Positions 1 to 12,022 of a DNA stretch of 64,000 nt are shown one piece after another. The stretch is from NCBI GenBank assembly GCA_040954595.2, contig CM082591.2, positions 4,774,001-4,838,000 on the forward strand. The letters are read 5' to 3'. Both the position numbers and the translations under genes were made by a program. Origin of the DNA: Balanoglossus misakiensis (Eukaryota; Hemichordata). The notes beneath the pieces were generated by a model. That model saw only the letters and a list, made by a program, of their open reading frames with translations. It was not told the DNA's origin and made no database searches. How positions within the stretch are numbered: position 1 is the first letter of the stretch; each line of letters starts with the position of its first letter.

Positions 1-3000
1 AAAAAACAAAGAACTTTCAACACGAACAAGAAGTAGTATGGAAACCAACTTCGCGTCTTTGCACCAACAAGTGGTCTGCGACAGAAGACCTTGGCTCTGT
101 TTGGACACTGTCATGATTTACCGCTCGACATGTTTTCCTTTCGTAGCGAAAACACCTTATCGATCATACAGGTTCATACATATCTCGTTAAATATTAACT
201 TGTGTTGATGCAATCGGCCAGGGTGGACAAAAACATAACTTTCTTGTTATGTTATTCAAGGATTTCGCGTGCATGGATACGAAGTTATGCGTGTGCACAT
301 GGGAAATTTAATAACAATTCGTATCACGCGCATATGATGTGAACGCGCCCGTACCTGCCTGGTCGATATTATCCCACGGTGCACGCGCGCTAGAAAACAC
401 GGTACGGACTGTATACGTACTATATTGTGTGAGATTGTAGACGGAAGCCTCATTCATACAAGCAACAATACGTAGGGTAGGGCCGTCGTTGCCTTTTGCA
501 GCTGATCTAAACAATAATCGCCGGCCACACACATAGAAATACCGACTTCGCAATACAAAATATCTATTCTCTAAAGGTATGTACTGAAATCGTGATAACA
601 CACGCAAATTTCGTCGTTGGATCAGTCTAACACTATCTCTCCGTTCTCGTAACAGCTTCGCGTAGCCCAGCCCTGCGTACAGGTCTCTGTGTGTTCCCGG
701 CCTCCACCGTCACACAGACCTGTGCACAGGGCTACACCACGTCGCTCGACCACGCGTCACCCCCGCGCACTCTCGCTCTCCATCATGCGAAATCACCTTT
801 ATTGTTGAACTGCGCATGAACTGCAGGTAAACCGGCGGTCAAACAGGTCCATTCAACTCCCCACGAGGAGTTATAATAAACAACACACGGATGTTAGTTC
901 TTGACCGAGCCTGACTCCTGTTGTTATTTGTGATTTTATTGGCAGTCAGCCACGGTCCATACCAAGGAAATGCTTTTTCTGTGCACCCATTGGTCAGAAC
1001 CGATGTTGTTTTGATGAGAAATCTTCAATGCGCGTTTTTGTTTCGAAGTCCCGGAATTTGGCCGTCCGCGTCCTCAGAATCGCTGAGACGCATACAATAT
1101 CAGGATGGTCAGCGTAGATTGTATATATGCATACCAGCAATGCGCATTGTTATTGGTCACTATTGAATTTAAGTCCGGACTTAAATCGTAAGAATCCGCT
1201 TTACACAGATGCTGCAGTGGTGCAGCCGATACTCTGCCAATGTGAATTTCAGGGAACAGCAGGCTGTGAAATTTCACAATTTTCAGCAAATTTTCAGTTT
1301 CGTGTATCAATTTAAGTACACTTGTCTACTAGTATTTCCTATATAGAATTTTAAAGTGTCTTCTTGACAATCACTATAGGGTCTATGCAATCACTCAGTG
1401 TGCTGGAAATGTATAAGGAGAAAAATGATAAGTTACTTACCGCGTCCATCATGACTGTGTATGCCATCTGTGCTCAAAAGATGTTGTAAATCTTGAGATT
1501 CGCTTGAAAGTATTAGTTTGTAGAAACTGAAAAAGAAAGATAAAAATATTATAAGTTTTGTTAATTTGTGCGGCAAAGTTGACTTTTTGTCGGCCAGCCC
1601 TGGTATGAATAGGTCCATCACGTATACAGTTAAGTGTATAATCCCCTTATCGGATAGTTCAAACAGGCGAAGTGTGATACAGCTACGATCATGGACGTAA
1701 TGCTACGATGTACAGAAAAAAATAAAAAAATAAAAAAATGGTATTTTTTACAAAGCACATGATAGACTTACAGGCGTAGAATATTATATGCAGTGGCTGA
1801 AGTGAGATTTTCAGTAGGAAGGTGTGTTCAGAAATGGTCGCCTATAACTCCTCGATCCGCTCATGCGTGCTTCGGACGACTCGGAGGTGTACGGCAATCG
1901 GTGGTTGGCTTGCGAGTGAGTGTGTACTACAGCCGTGGAATCTACTTAGCCCCCCTGACGTTTGACTGTTCGCGATACAAGTGATGCCAATATGAAAAGC
2001 GTGAGCCGTTTATCTGACAGCTGATTTACATAACAATTGGCACTTAAGCCAATCACAGGCGAGAGACTGTGCGTGACCTCCATCGGGGGCTTGCGGCGTT
2101 AGACCGTCAGTCTTGTGGTTACACTTTGTTGATAAGATATCGCCAAGATTTCTAGGAAATGAGACAGTCACAGCTTTTAAGACGTACAGCTATTTGCATA
2201 TCCTTTCTTTGGCGAACTTAAAATAAACTTGGGCGATGATGTAAGCATGGAAGTACGATGAACTCCGCGACGCGTGGCCCATAGCTTCACATTTCCCGTG
2301 CCCGATAGACGCGGCGCCGGAACGTTCTGACTTATTAAAACCAGAAACAAAAAACAGTAATTTTCTACGAAAAAAATGTTGGAGAGCGAAGTTGAGCATG
2401 AAAGACCTTCATTTGGTTTTATTCTACGGTCCTGCCGACGATATATTAGATCGCTGGTGAATATGGTGCCCCTCACTAACCGCGTCCAACTCACCCCCGC
2501 CTATCGCGCGTATCAAAAATGGTACAGCGCACGCTATTAAACTGTTTGTTGTGATGACGATATCTGTGAAGGGATTTCCCCTAAAGTGGTCCTAGCTGAG
2601 TGAATTGCTGGGTTGACTAAAAGTTCAGCAGCATATGCTGCCGAAAAGAAAATCCCATTTTCGCCGGAAATGAAATTGATGTTGATGTTATACGCAGAAA
2701 TTCTGATCTGTCAGTGAGAACGTGCTTGCTCAAGTTTCACGGTCACTGCTCTAGTGCAACGACCGCTTACACTTCAAGTTGCCGGCCGGTACTCAGAGAC
2801 TTCCAAAACGTCAGGCGTCTGTTACCTTTACACTATTGTTGTAGTCGCAGTGCGACAACACTTGCAATCATATAAAATATAAGGTGCTTTTCCTGCCAAA
2901 TTTCTACAATCGCTCACCCTTATCAGATATCACACACCATCATATGAGTGTATGTATACTTAGGCCTATTCGGAAAGATTTTGTAAAGAAAATACCTCAT

Positions 3001-4660
3001 ATTATTATTTTCTCTGTATGGGAAAACGTACGTCGTGAGATATTCGCAAATTTAGACACTTTTAATGACAGTTTCAATACCGGAAATTACGTCACCGTAC
3101 GTCTGGCCAATAGGCATGGAATTAGTGGATCTCGTCTGTTCATTTCAGTCATGAGAACATTAAAAACTGTTTTCACATTGAAATGAACGAAATAATGTCA
3201 GAATATGACGAATTTCGCTTTTCTGTCTTGTTTTTTTAAAAAGTGAACTGATACTGCTGTGTGAAGTCTACGGGATTGGGCAAAACAGTGTCAGTATTTC
3301 GAATCAGGTTGGCAGCCCGGTAGTGTAGTACAGTACCATGTTCCATCCGCGGAGCAACGGTGACCATGAGTTTCCCCGGGGCAAAACAACCTCCCCCTAT
3401 TTACTTACCGGGGCGGTTGGCGTTACTTGTCAGTTCTTGAGAATGGCGCAGATCAAATTTCAATGTTTCGCCGAAGTCTCACCCAAGGCCACGTTCGACA
3501 ACCTGAACTGAACTGTTAGTAGCTGTTGGTTTAGTAGAAACGGGCCACGATCGTGATGTAGCACGCTTCTCGGCGGAGTCTGCCCACTGCCCCCGAGCAT
3601 TTCACAGGGTGACACACACGATTGAGACCATGTGCCCCTAAAACTGATTCAACCTTGAAATCGTACTATTGCACATTCGGAGTGGACTTAACCGAGGGCA
3701 AAATAATTATCTAAGGTAGAATGTCGTTCAGTTGTCTAGTTTAACCCTATCTTCACCAGATAGTTTGTTCCAAATGCGTTAAAGTTTCCTATGTCAACGT
3801 TTCCTCTCTGTACATGTACATGGAAATGGCCGAGTTATTTACTCATATAGTTCTGACGTGTTTGAGTATTCTTAAAACATGTGGTGCACTCTTTTTTTCA
3901 CGTGGCAACCCACTGAAAATCTGTGATTTGGTATATTTCATCTTTCCATAGTGATTGTGTGACTAGATTGTCATAGGTGACTGTATACCTTTAATGAAAC
4001 CCAAAGGGCAAAAACGCGCGTACGTGATGAGCGTGATTGCGGGATTATCTGTTTTGATAATTAGTGACTAGAGTTTGTCTGATCTAGACACAAGTAGGCC
4101 TACTGGTATAGTTTATTACCTCTAGAAAAATAGGTTACTCTGCTGGTAAGGACAGCCGTTGTGAGTTTTCAGAAACGCCAAGTCTGATTTTGAGAGCTGA
4201 GAGCTATACGACTCACGCAGTCTGATATGGATAGACACGCACACCCATTTTAAACGAAAAATAACAATATAGACAGTTAGCGCATTTCAATTTTGCAAGA
4301 AATATAGACAGTGGGATCTCTGACATTAAACGGAGTCCATGCATGGTTACTGACGGCCATGCACCCATAGCCATTTCCAGTGTGCGCCCAGCGCTGTATT
4401 CTCTAAGTGCAGACGACATCTTCATATTCGCTGTCAAACTATTGCGAATTTCACAAACAAGCAAGTATAGGCACACAAACGGCCAAAATATCTGAGTCGC
4501 GAGATAACGTGCAGTGTCTTCTTCTGAATCATGTCAACTTGAAGTTTTAACACTAGGTTGACTGGTTAATAATTGAACCTCGTCTCCTTCTTGGCTTTGA
4601 TTTCGACATCGTCGTTTGAATCGGGGTGACGCAACCCTGTGAAGACCTCGCCCCTCCCAT
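1..4660. other. Non-coding stretch, no gene recognised
   Basis: I read both strands and found no open frame that resembles a known protein or combines good splice signals with a coding-like sequence. The open frames present are short (about 100 codons at most) and low in conserved motifs. The stretch holds one perfect 20-bp palindrome (1167-1186, listed separately) and two copies of the octamer TAGGCCTA (2961 and 4095). It could be intergenic, or intronic to a gene whose exons lie elsewhere. Confidence 0.5.
1167..1186. repeat. Perfect 20-bp palindrome of a dispersed family
   Basis: The sequence ATTTAAGTCCGGACTTAAAT is its own reverse complement. Copies with one mismatch occur at 49,231-49,250 and 62,174-62,193. 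A half-copy at about 51,890-51,905 shares the same left flank as this one (a TTGTTATTGGT block followed by ATTGAATT). The shared flank indicates a dispersed element rather than a chance palindrome. Confidence 0.7.
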
Positions 4661-4664
4661 AAGT

Positions 4665-4674
4665 TATATAAATA
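4665..4674 (+). promoter_or_regulatory. Candidate TATA box
   Basis: TATATAAATA followed by GC-containing sequence, about 350 bp upstream of the possible first coding exon at 5024-5102. It could also face no gene at all, because TA-rich motifs are frequent in this DNA. Confidence 0.2.
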
Positions 4675-5023
4675 CGGGAGATAGCAGACTTGGTTTAATT
4701 TATGCAACTGTGGACATTTGATTGAATATACGTAGCCGTGATACCATTAATTAGATCCAGTGCTCATTTTCTCCGTGTGATAAACGTTGTCGAAGGCACG
4801 TCCGATCGGTTTCAAAGTCGACCGCACTGGTCGAGTTGTTTAAAATCGCGTTGTAATTGGTAAGCGCGCAGCGTATGTTTTTACAGCGTTAGTCAGTTTT
4901 TATTCTTAGTCATATTTTTCCCGAATTCGCTTCAAGTCTCATCTAGTGCATACATATAGTCGTGTCATCACCTTTCAAGTTAAGATTACGTTAACATTTG
5001 GTTTTGTTAGCCATTGCAAGCGA

Positions 5024-5102
5024 ATGGCAAAGAACGAAGTCGAAGAACCCCCGAGGAAAGCAGAAAAAAACTGTGACGCCCAGTGTTGCAATACCTTGTT
5101 TG
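5024..5102 (+). CDS. Possible orphan first coding exon
   Basis: An ATG (context CGAATGG) opens 26 codons beginning MAKNEVEEPPRKAEKN, a hydrophilic and charged stretch, followed by a usable donor (TTTG|GTAACG) in phase 1. A candidate TATA box lies about 350 bp upstream. I found no matching downstream exon before the satellite array, and the peptide is not one I recognise. It may be a first exon of a gene with remote exons, or chance. Confidence 0.15.
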
Positions 5103-5241
5103 GTAACGGCCACGTCATGATCATAAACCCTTTTCAGCGCCATAGCCAACTTGTCGTCATTTTTCACAAAATATATCTTTCCACATTTTTTCTAACATTT
5201 TATTAACGAACTGCAGACAATGAAATGTTATGCCCTCTTGA

Positions 5242-5404
5242 TCAAACCTGTGTTAGTGGCCACCTCTATATAGTGGTAACTTCTCTATAGTGGCCTCTGT
5301 GTTACAGACCCTGCGCAGTTTACATGTGCATTAACTGACCTGTCTATAAAGACCACCTGTCTATACAGGATAGTTTAGGAAAGTCGCTTGACTGGCCACT
5401 ATAG
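5242..5404. repeat. Dispersed short repeat (TAGTGGCC family)
   Basis: A stretch rich in variants of TAGTGGCC and CTGTCTATAAAG. It matches 58,541-58,643 closely over its first about 100 bases (TCAAACCTGTGTTAGTGGCC shared exactly). It is an old non-autonomous interspersed element; no coding capacity or terminal repeat is evident. Confidence 0.7.
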
Positions 5405-8400
5405 ACTCCTTTGGTATATTTTCGTTTGGAAAGCTGCCAGGGCCCGATCGCACGATTCAAATATGGCCGTCTGCGGCGTGGGTGCCCGTGGACGATATTT
5501 CAACCACGGTTCCAATTAAAAACTTCAGAGGCTAGCAACGATTCCATGACTGCCCGACGTGCAGTATGCGAAATACTGTATACGTCTATAGGCAGGAAAG
5601 GCGTTCTTTGTATCCCGTAAGAGTTCGATTTATTGGCAACGCTGTATTTGATCACAGCTGATGTATTTTGCAAAATGGAGGACCATAATGTAGAGTCTAC
5701 ATACAATGAATTAATACATAAGCTTAATCGAGCCAAGACTCTGGGAATTCTCACCCCAAAATACTAGACGAAAGTCAATAATGTGATGACCAAAAACCAC
5801 TGAAATTTCTGCATTGGAGCAAAAAAAAACATTAAAATGTAAATTTAGAAACGAGAGAGCCCCGCCATCTTCGAACCGTTGCTATCACTCGAACGATGAA
5901 CGCGACGCACCATCTTTTCGAGAGATCGTCAAAGAGAATGTATCGTTGTGAGGTTTTTATGCAGATCTTCTGCAATGTTGTGAAAAAAATCGACAACACT
6001 AAAACTATCCTTCTTATGTCGAATCCACAGACATCTGGCACGGCATGCAACAGTTTATATCTCAGAAATGCCACGCGATTTAAAATAACGCACAGTCTCG
6101 CACGATAGTTGAACGCTGCGCAGATTTTATGGTCCCCCGGCCCAAAACCGCGAATTCTTGCACTAGCAGCTTGTAACCACAGACAACTGTGGTAGCCGTC
6201 TGAGTGCGTTTTCGAGAAGGCGCCGACGGAATTCTAAAAAGAACCGGGCGTTGCCGAAGTGGAAGAAAATGACGAGAACTAAATTGGCGAACGGTTAAAA
6301 TAGGGACGAAATTACCTTAAATGATCCACACACCTGCAAATGTAATGGAAGATCGTTTCGAACACGAAATATACGCAAATGAAAAAGAAGAAGAAAATTT
6401 GTAACATTTTCACACAAGTATCGAAGAACTAACCATGACACACCTACCTAGTGTAATCTGTGGATGAAAATGGCCGAATATCGCGTGACCTGTGCCGTAT
6501 TACCCTATGACCTTTTGTTCCCATGGCAATTTATGCAAAACGTGTATTTATCATTGACGACAACAATGGTTTCGATCGATGATTGACAATTTTTTTCTGA
6601 TATGTCGCGCTGGAAAGTTTGCCGTGAAGGCGAAATGGTTGTGATATTGTCTGACCAGTGGAGTGTTTTTCGGAACTTTTGCGAGGTTTTGACAGAGGTA
6701 GAATTGGACGTGCTTGGAGTGAGAGAACGAGGCAGACGATAGATTGGCCGGCAGATAGGCGCGAAGACGAAATGGGTATGGGCAGGCATGACGCGGAAGG
6801 ACAAACAGACACAAAGATGTCGAAAAGTTATAAAAATTCAATGTGCACGACTACTCACTGGCCCCAACCAATGTGGGAACTTTGAGAATCCTACACGCAG
6901 CGCGCGGTTTAAGAGATCTAGAACCCCCCAATCAATTAACGGGAGAAAGAAAGAAACAAAGAAAGAAAGGAATACGAAACAACCAATACCAATAGGGCTT
7001 GGGCCCCGAAAGATGGAAAGACACCATACCTGGTTATGAGAGAGAACCTCTCTGCAGACAGATGTACAGGTGGGCAGCGACAGAAAACTCAGTCCGAACT
7101 CTCTCAAACGGACCGATATAATAGATAAAGACAAGGACATAGCCTAAGAGATATAGCCAGCCAGAGAGGGCAGCGTCAATAGTGATACATTCCAAGACAA
7201 ACAGAGAGACAGGATTTCGGAGAAAGGCTGACGGAAAAACAGACGGGACTTTCCCAAACTGTTTCTTTTCTGATGATAATCACTGACGCGTGTCTATGAC
7301 TTTTTTTGTATAACTTGACCATTGTAGTAAAATATGCACTCGAACGTACTTTAAAAAGGCCGTAAGTTTTGAATATAATCGTAAATTTCTCTTGCGAGTG
7401 GCCTCTTTTTCTCCCATTTCCGCGTTGAGATCAATAGCCTTTTGCACCGTGAAAATGAGACACCATGACAATACCAGCCATGACAACACCAAGTACAGAC
7501 AAGTACTCAAACTGTAAGTTATTATCTGTGAGTCATTTACTGACAGGCTAGTACATGTACTAATGATTGTTACTTTGAAGAAAAATGGTACCATTTTATA
7601 AACAAAAGAAGCGTTAATAGTATCATTGAATTGTGTTCTACGCCGATGGTTCTATTGAAAGGGATGTAAAAACACATAATGGCCAGATTTCGTCTTGAAT
7701 ATAATTGTGTGAATATAACACAGGTTAATATTGATTAGAATACTTGATTTCCATCAATTCAGACTTTTGCAGTTTTTCTTTTTCCTGGTCAGTCGTCTCC
7801 CTAGCTCTTCACATCTTCCCGGAGAACACAGGCCATGGTATACTATACTAAGGTGGATTTACACGCAGTGATACGCCCCTACCCCCGGGGGAGAGGGGAC
7901 ATGTGTCAAGTAATTTGTACTGTCAGCAGTCAGTGATGACGTTGTAGCTTTATGACGTATAGTGGATACATTTCGAGCATTCTTGCATATGAGTGGGTGG
8001 TGGTTTGTACAGACTGGGGCCCGTGTCGCCGGGATCACGATAGGTCACAGTATTTCCGATCACGACTCCCCTTCATCTTCATCATCATCTCTCTTACAAG
8101 TTAAACATTAGTGCAGGATAAAATGCAACAGAAGACAAAATATACAGTGCACGACAAAAAGTAAAACTGCACAACATAACACAACGTAACGTAACAATGT
8201 AACAAGTGCTGGTAACCTTTGACCTGATAACGAACAAAACACCAGATTGCGAAAACTGTCCAAGTAAATTCATCGAACGATTCGCCGTAAGAAACTGAAC
8301 AGGCATAAACATGACATGGGAGACGGGTTATACACCACTCATGCGCAGAATTTGCCGGCGTGGTTCTGTATGCACATGTCAAGAGAACCATCGATCAGGA

Positions 8401-9230
8401 ATAATCACTGAGGCCAAACTGCCAGACTTCTAGTGATGACAGGATATTATTGATTGCTCAAATATTATTTCTACAACCCTCTTTTTAGACCGTTCCTTCC
8501 GCTTCAAGGGGACGGGGAGAAATGCTACCGTTGACGTGCGCATATAAAATGGTTCATTTTGGTTGCTCCACCTGGCTCCATAATTTAAAAAAGAAACTTC
8601 ACATCACAAAGCCAACTTGAACATTTTGATACGGTGCCAGTGACACTACGTAATGGAGACGGCAACGTCTTTGAATCCGTGCCAATAAGTGACGCTGCAT
8701 ACACGTCCTGGCTTCTGGGGGTGTGGGACCAGCCCCCCCCCCCGCCCGAGAATCCCACGATTTGATAGCCCGCCATTTGCCTGGTTTAGGCCGCCATTTA
8801 TTTCACCATGTAGGCCGCCACATTTTATTACCTGTACACTAAGATATCCCCACTAAGTCATTTCTCGTTGAAGTGGAGTAGTTCAATAAATTTACATCAA
8901 CAAAAAACAGTTTATAGACGACAACATTTATTTTTATTTTGGCAACGGATGAAGAGTAAACTTCCTGGTTTTGTGACACAGTGCGGGACATACAGACACA
9001 CCGGCCCCGCCCAGGTAATTTCTGCCTAGTCCCTAGTTCAGGAATTGACTAAATCTACGTTTCTTTATTTCAAAACTGGTCCCCATTCACTTTAATATGG
9101 CAAAGGTATTGAAAGGTTTGAGGGAGAATTTTTTCTGAAAGTCTATCCCCAATGAGTGTGCTGCCATAAGTGTCTTTGTTGCCGTAGTAATAGCGATTAT
9201 GATTAGGCCTATGGTGTAATAACGTAAAAG
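5405..9230. other. Non-coding stretch, no gene recognised
   Basis: No supported exon on either strand. The longer frames around 6.5-7.1 kb overlap each other in several frames without family resemblance. A poly-C run near 8,735 and three imperfect GCCGCCATTT-like motifs (8,770-8,815) are the only local structure noted. Confidence 0.45.
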
Positions 9231-9329
9231 TAGGTCACTATTAATTTGATATTCAGCCGCCACGCCCTTAATCTTTCACTGTACCACGCGCGGGATAGCA
9301 CGGATAGAGAAAGTGGTTTCTGACGACAA

Positions 9330-9401
9330 ATCGTCGTGAGTCATCATGGCGGAACGATCCACGCGACGTCACTCTTGCCACTCCGAGATCTCGCGAGATC
9401 T
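9330..9401 (+). promoter_or_regulatory. Promoter-like motif cluster with 16-bp palindrome
   Basis: Within 75 bp there is an ATGGCGG motif at 9346 (YY1-like, also a good start context), a CRE-like GACGTCAC at 9365, and a perfect palindrome AGATCTCGCGAGATCT at 9386-9401. The palindrome contains TCTCGCGAGA, a motif known from TATA-less animal promoters. The ATG opens 50 codons (MAERSTRRHS...) before a stop, with an optional donor near 9,481. No downstream exon was recognised, so the gene it would drive is unknown. Confidence 0.3.
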
Positions 9402-9699
9402 TGTGTCACAAGGGAAAGCGTGGAGCACACAGTCTGTTGTATCAACGCCACTCACGCAGACTTCCTGTTGTTTGAACGGACAAGTGAAGAAGCGTTGAGG
9501 AGGTGGGCACATGTGGCTAAATTTGAAACTAGGGCATTCATTTCATGGAATATATTCCTCGCCCCCGATGGCACTTCCGCTGAGAAATTAAACCAACCCA
9601 CTGAAGAGAAACACACCTTGCAATCCCTTTTTTTGCATTTACTTCCTTCTTCATTGAATTTACTGTATGCGCAGAGTTAGAATGATAATCTTGATATTG

Positions 9700-11530
9700 T
9701 TAAACATTATAGACACAAAATGCTACCAAATCCAGCGAAAGGGTCACTGGGCGAGGCTATGAATCCTGGCGAGTGAATCATCTGTTTTCGCACAGCTGTA
9801 GGACAGTGTTGCCCACACCACATGTTGTACAGTAGTTGTCTTGTTCCCGATTCATATTTTAGTGGCCTGGTACCCCGTTGCTGTTGTTTGTCGATAGTTT
9901 GGTTGTCACCACCTTCAGGATGTTTAGTTTGATAAGTTCAAGTTTACACAGTGCCTGGTGACAATGAAAAATTGGCATTTTGTGATTTCAGCTGTAATAT
10001 CTGCAAGAATAATTGCAAGTCCGCCTGTCAATTACGAACTGTGTGCGTAGCTCGAGGTCAGGTAAACGCCCGTTGATTGTAACATTTTCCATTATTTTTT
10101 TAGTTTACATTCAAGTTGAAATTGAATTGAAATTACTTTGTGATAACAAGGTCTTGAAAATAGCCTGGAAACAGTTTTATCTGTAACTAGTCTACTCGAC
10201 TATCTTAGTTTTAAAAACGGCAATTCTATAATAATGCTGAAACACAAACAATTTAAAAAAATCTCAAAGCAGTTTCATAGAATTCTGTTGAGTCGTACGA
10301 TGTTTCTAGAATCTTATAATCACAAACTATTTCAGTGTATTATTTACCCTCGCATGTGCAAGCTTGGACATGATAACTTGTACAATATATGAAGACAGAC
10401 TTCAGATTCTTGTCAACAACTGCAAATTTGCATATTTAATGAATTTATGAGTTAGCGATTTATTTCCGTAATTGCCACAACTGGGTTTGTGAAACTTGCT
10501 ACTGATATTGCTTAGAGACATGTTAATTTACTCGTAATTTGCATACCGAACACATTTTGGGAATTAACACTTGAAATCTTACTTGGCTGTGTCAGATGTA
10601 CCGAAACACGCTGACTATATAAAAGTGGGCAGCCAGCTGATAGAGCAAGACAAAATCAGCGGCCATTTGCAAGATATCGGTTGAACAAACTAAGTATACC
10701 GCAGACTTGACATAATCACCGCATTATTGCGACACGCGACGGTGTAGGCGAACTGGCGCCTAAAAAGTGACTAATTTCAACCTCTAACACAACTGTGTCA
10801 AATTTTGTAGCAATAATGGGAGAAGAATTCGCGCGCTCGCCAGCGCCATTTTTTCCATCTTCCGATGTTGGAAGTGGATGATATAACATGTCGTGGCCGC
10901 AATTGTCGGTTGTGCAGATTAAAAATTGTTTGGTCTGAACTCTCTGACAGTTTCGGTGATCCGAGCTCAGAGAGTATGGGTTGTTAGAGTGACTGATCTT
11001 TTGGAACTGACCTCTGACCTCTAGGGTTGGCGTCGACCCCAGAGCCCCCCTTTTTTAATATTTTTCATTTCCTGGGTCAGAAAGCACGACCTTTGAGGCG
11101 CCTCTTACTCTTCGCGAATTCACAAGCACCAATTAAGACCCAGTGGGTCTGCGAGCAAAGGGCAAAGAAAATTTCAAAAGTAGGCCATAAATTGAAACGT
11201 GAGGATTGATAACGGAGTTGAGAATGGTGGGAGGCAATCTCCTTTTTTGAAAAAAAAGAATAGTGGTTAAAGAAAAACGCCAAGCTAACACCGGTGGCTC
11301 TTATCTGCTCCCTTATAAGACGAACATCTATCTATTGCTGTTTGTATGAACACCAACACAATGTGTAGAATCCTTATGTATGGTGACAACTTAGCTCATT
11401 GTTACCAGTTCTGTTGCCTAACGACATATTTATTCACCCGGCAAGTCCCCTCTCTACAATCTCCACTCTGCTAATATAAGCGAACCCAACGAGTTCAAGT
11501 AGTACATATAGTAGTCTTAGTATTTTCTTA
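9700..11530. other. Non-coding stretch
   Basis: AT-rich sequence with no recognised exon. A candidate TATA box at 10,616 is listed separately. Confidence 0.4.
10616..10625 (+). promoter_or_regulatory. Candidate TATA box
   Basis: TATATAAAAG, followed about 30 bp downstream by a GC-richer stretch where a start site would fall. No coding exon could be linked to it. Confidence 0.2.
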
Positions 11531-11539
11531 TATTTTACT

Positions 11540-11648
11540 CAAGGCAACTTTAGATTAATCCCTCTTAAACCTGAGTATAAAAAAATGGGGATCTCCATGG
11601 CACGATAGGACGAAATTGTCTCAAATTTGAAATTCAAGATGGCCGCCA
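11540..11648. repeat. Dispersed repeat ending in an AAGATGGCCGCC motif
   Basis: It starts CAAGGCAACTTTAGATTA and ends at AAATTCAAGATGGCCGCCA. A diverged copy lies at 34,333-34,459 (CAAGGCAAGATTAGATTA ... AAAATGGCTGCCA). The YY1-like motif is therefore part of the repeat and is not evidence for a promoter here. Confidence 0.5.
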
Positions 11649-11966
11649 CTCTATATGTTAGATCTATGGAGAAATGTTCATGAAAACTAGATCGAGAAAA
11701 CCATGTTTTATTCTTCGTTTTCAAAAAGAGTTCTCATGAACTTTAATGTAGCAAAGAATTGACAATTTTGGAGGACTATCAGATTTTTCTGAAAATATTT
11801 CCCCGAGACGCGTGCTGCCTTAGGTATGCTGGGGCATCAACTTTGTTTTTAGCTACAATCAATGCGTAACGACGCCTCGCCTGAGGTGATTTAGTCGGCA
11901 TTGTGTTTGGAAAACGCCTTTGTTTTTGTTTGGAAGAAAGAAACGTGTTTGTGAAGTATCGCCAAC

Positions 11967-12022
11967 ATTGCGAGGTGTTCATGTACCGTGTGTAATTGCG
12001 AGGTGTTCATGTACCGTGTGTA
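11967..12022. repeat. Exact 28-bp tandem duplication
   Basis: Two identical adjacent copies of a 28-base unit beginning ATTGCGAGGTGTTCATG (11,967-11,994 and 11,995-12,022). Their identity means the duplication is young. Confidence 0.9.

Noticed and set aside
11636-11648. YY1-type promoter motif AAGATGGCCGCC
   Set aside because: It is part of a dispersed repeat with another copy near 34,450, so it does not by itself mark a promoter.
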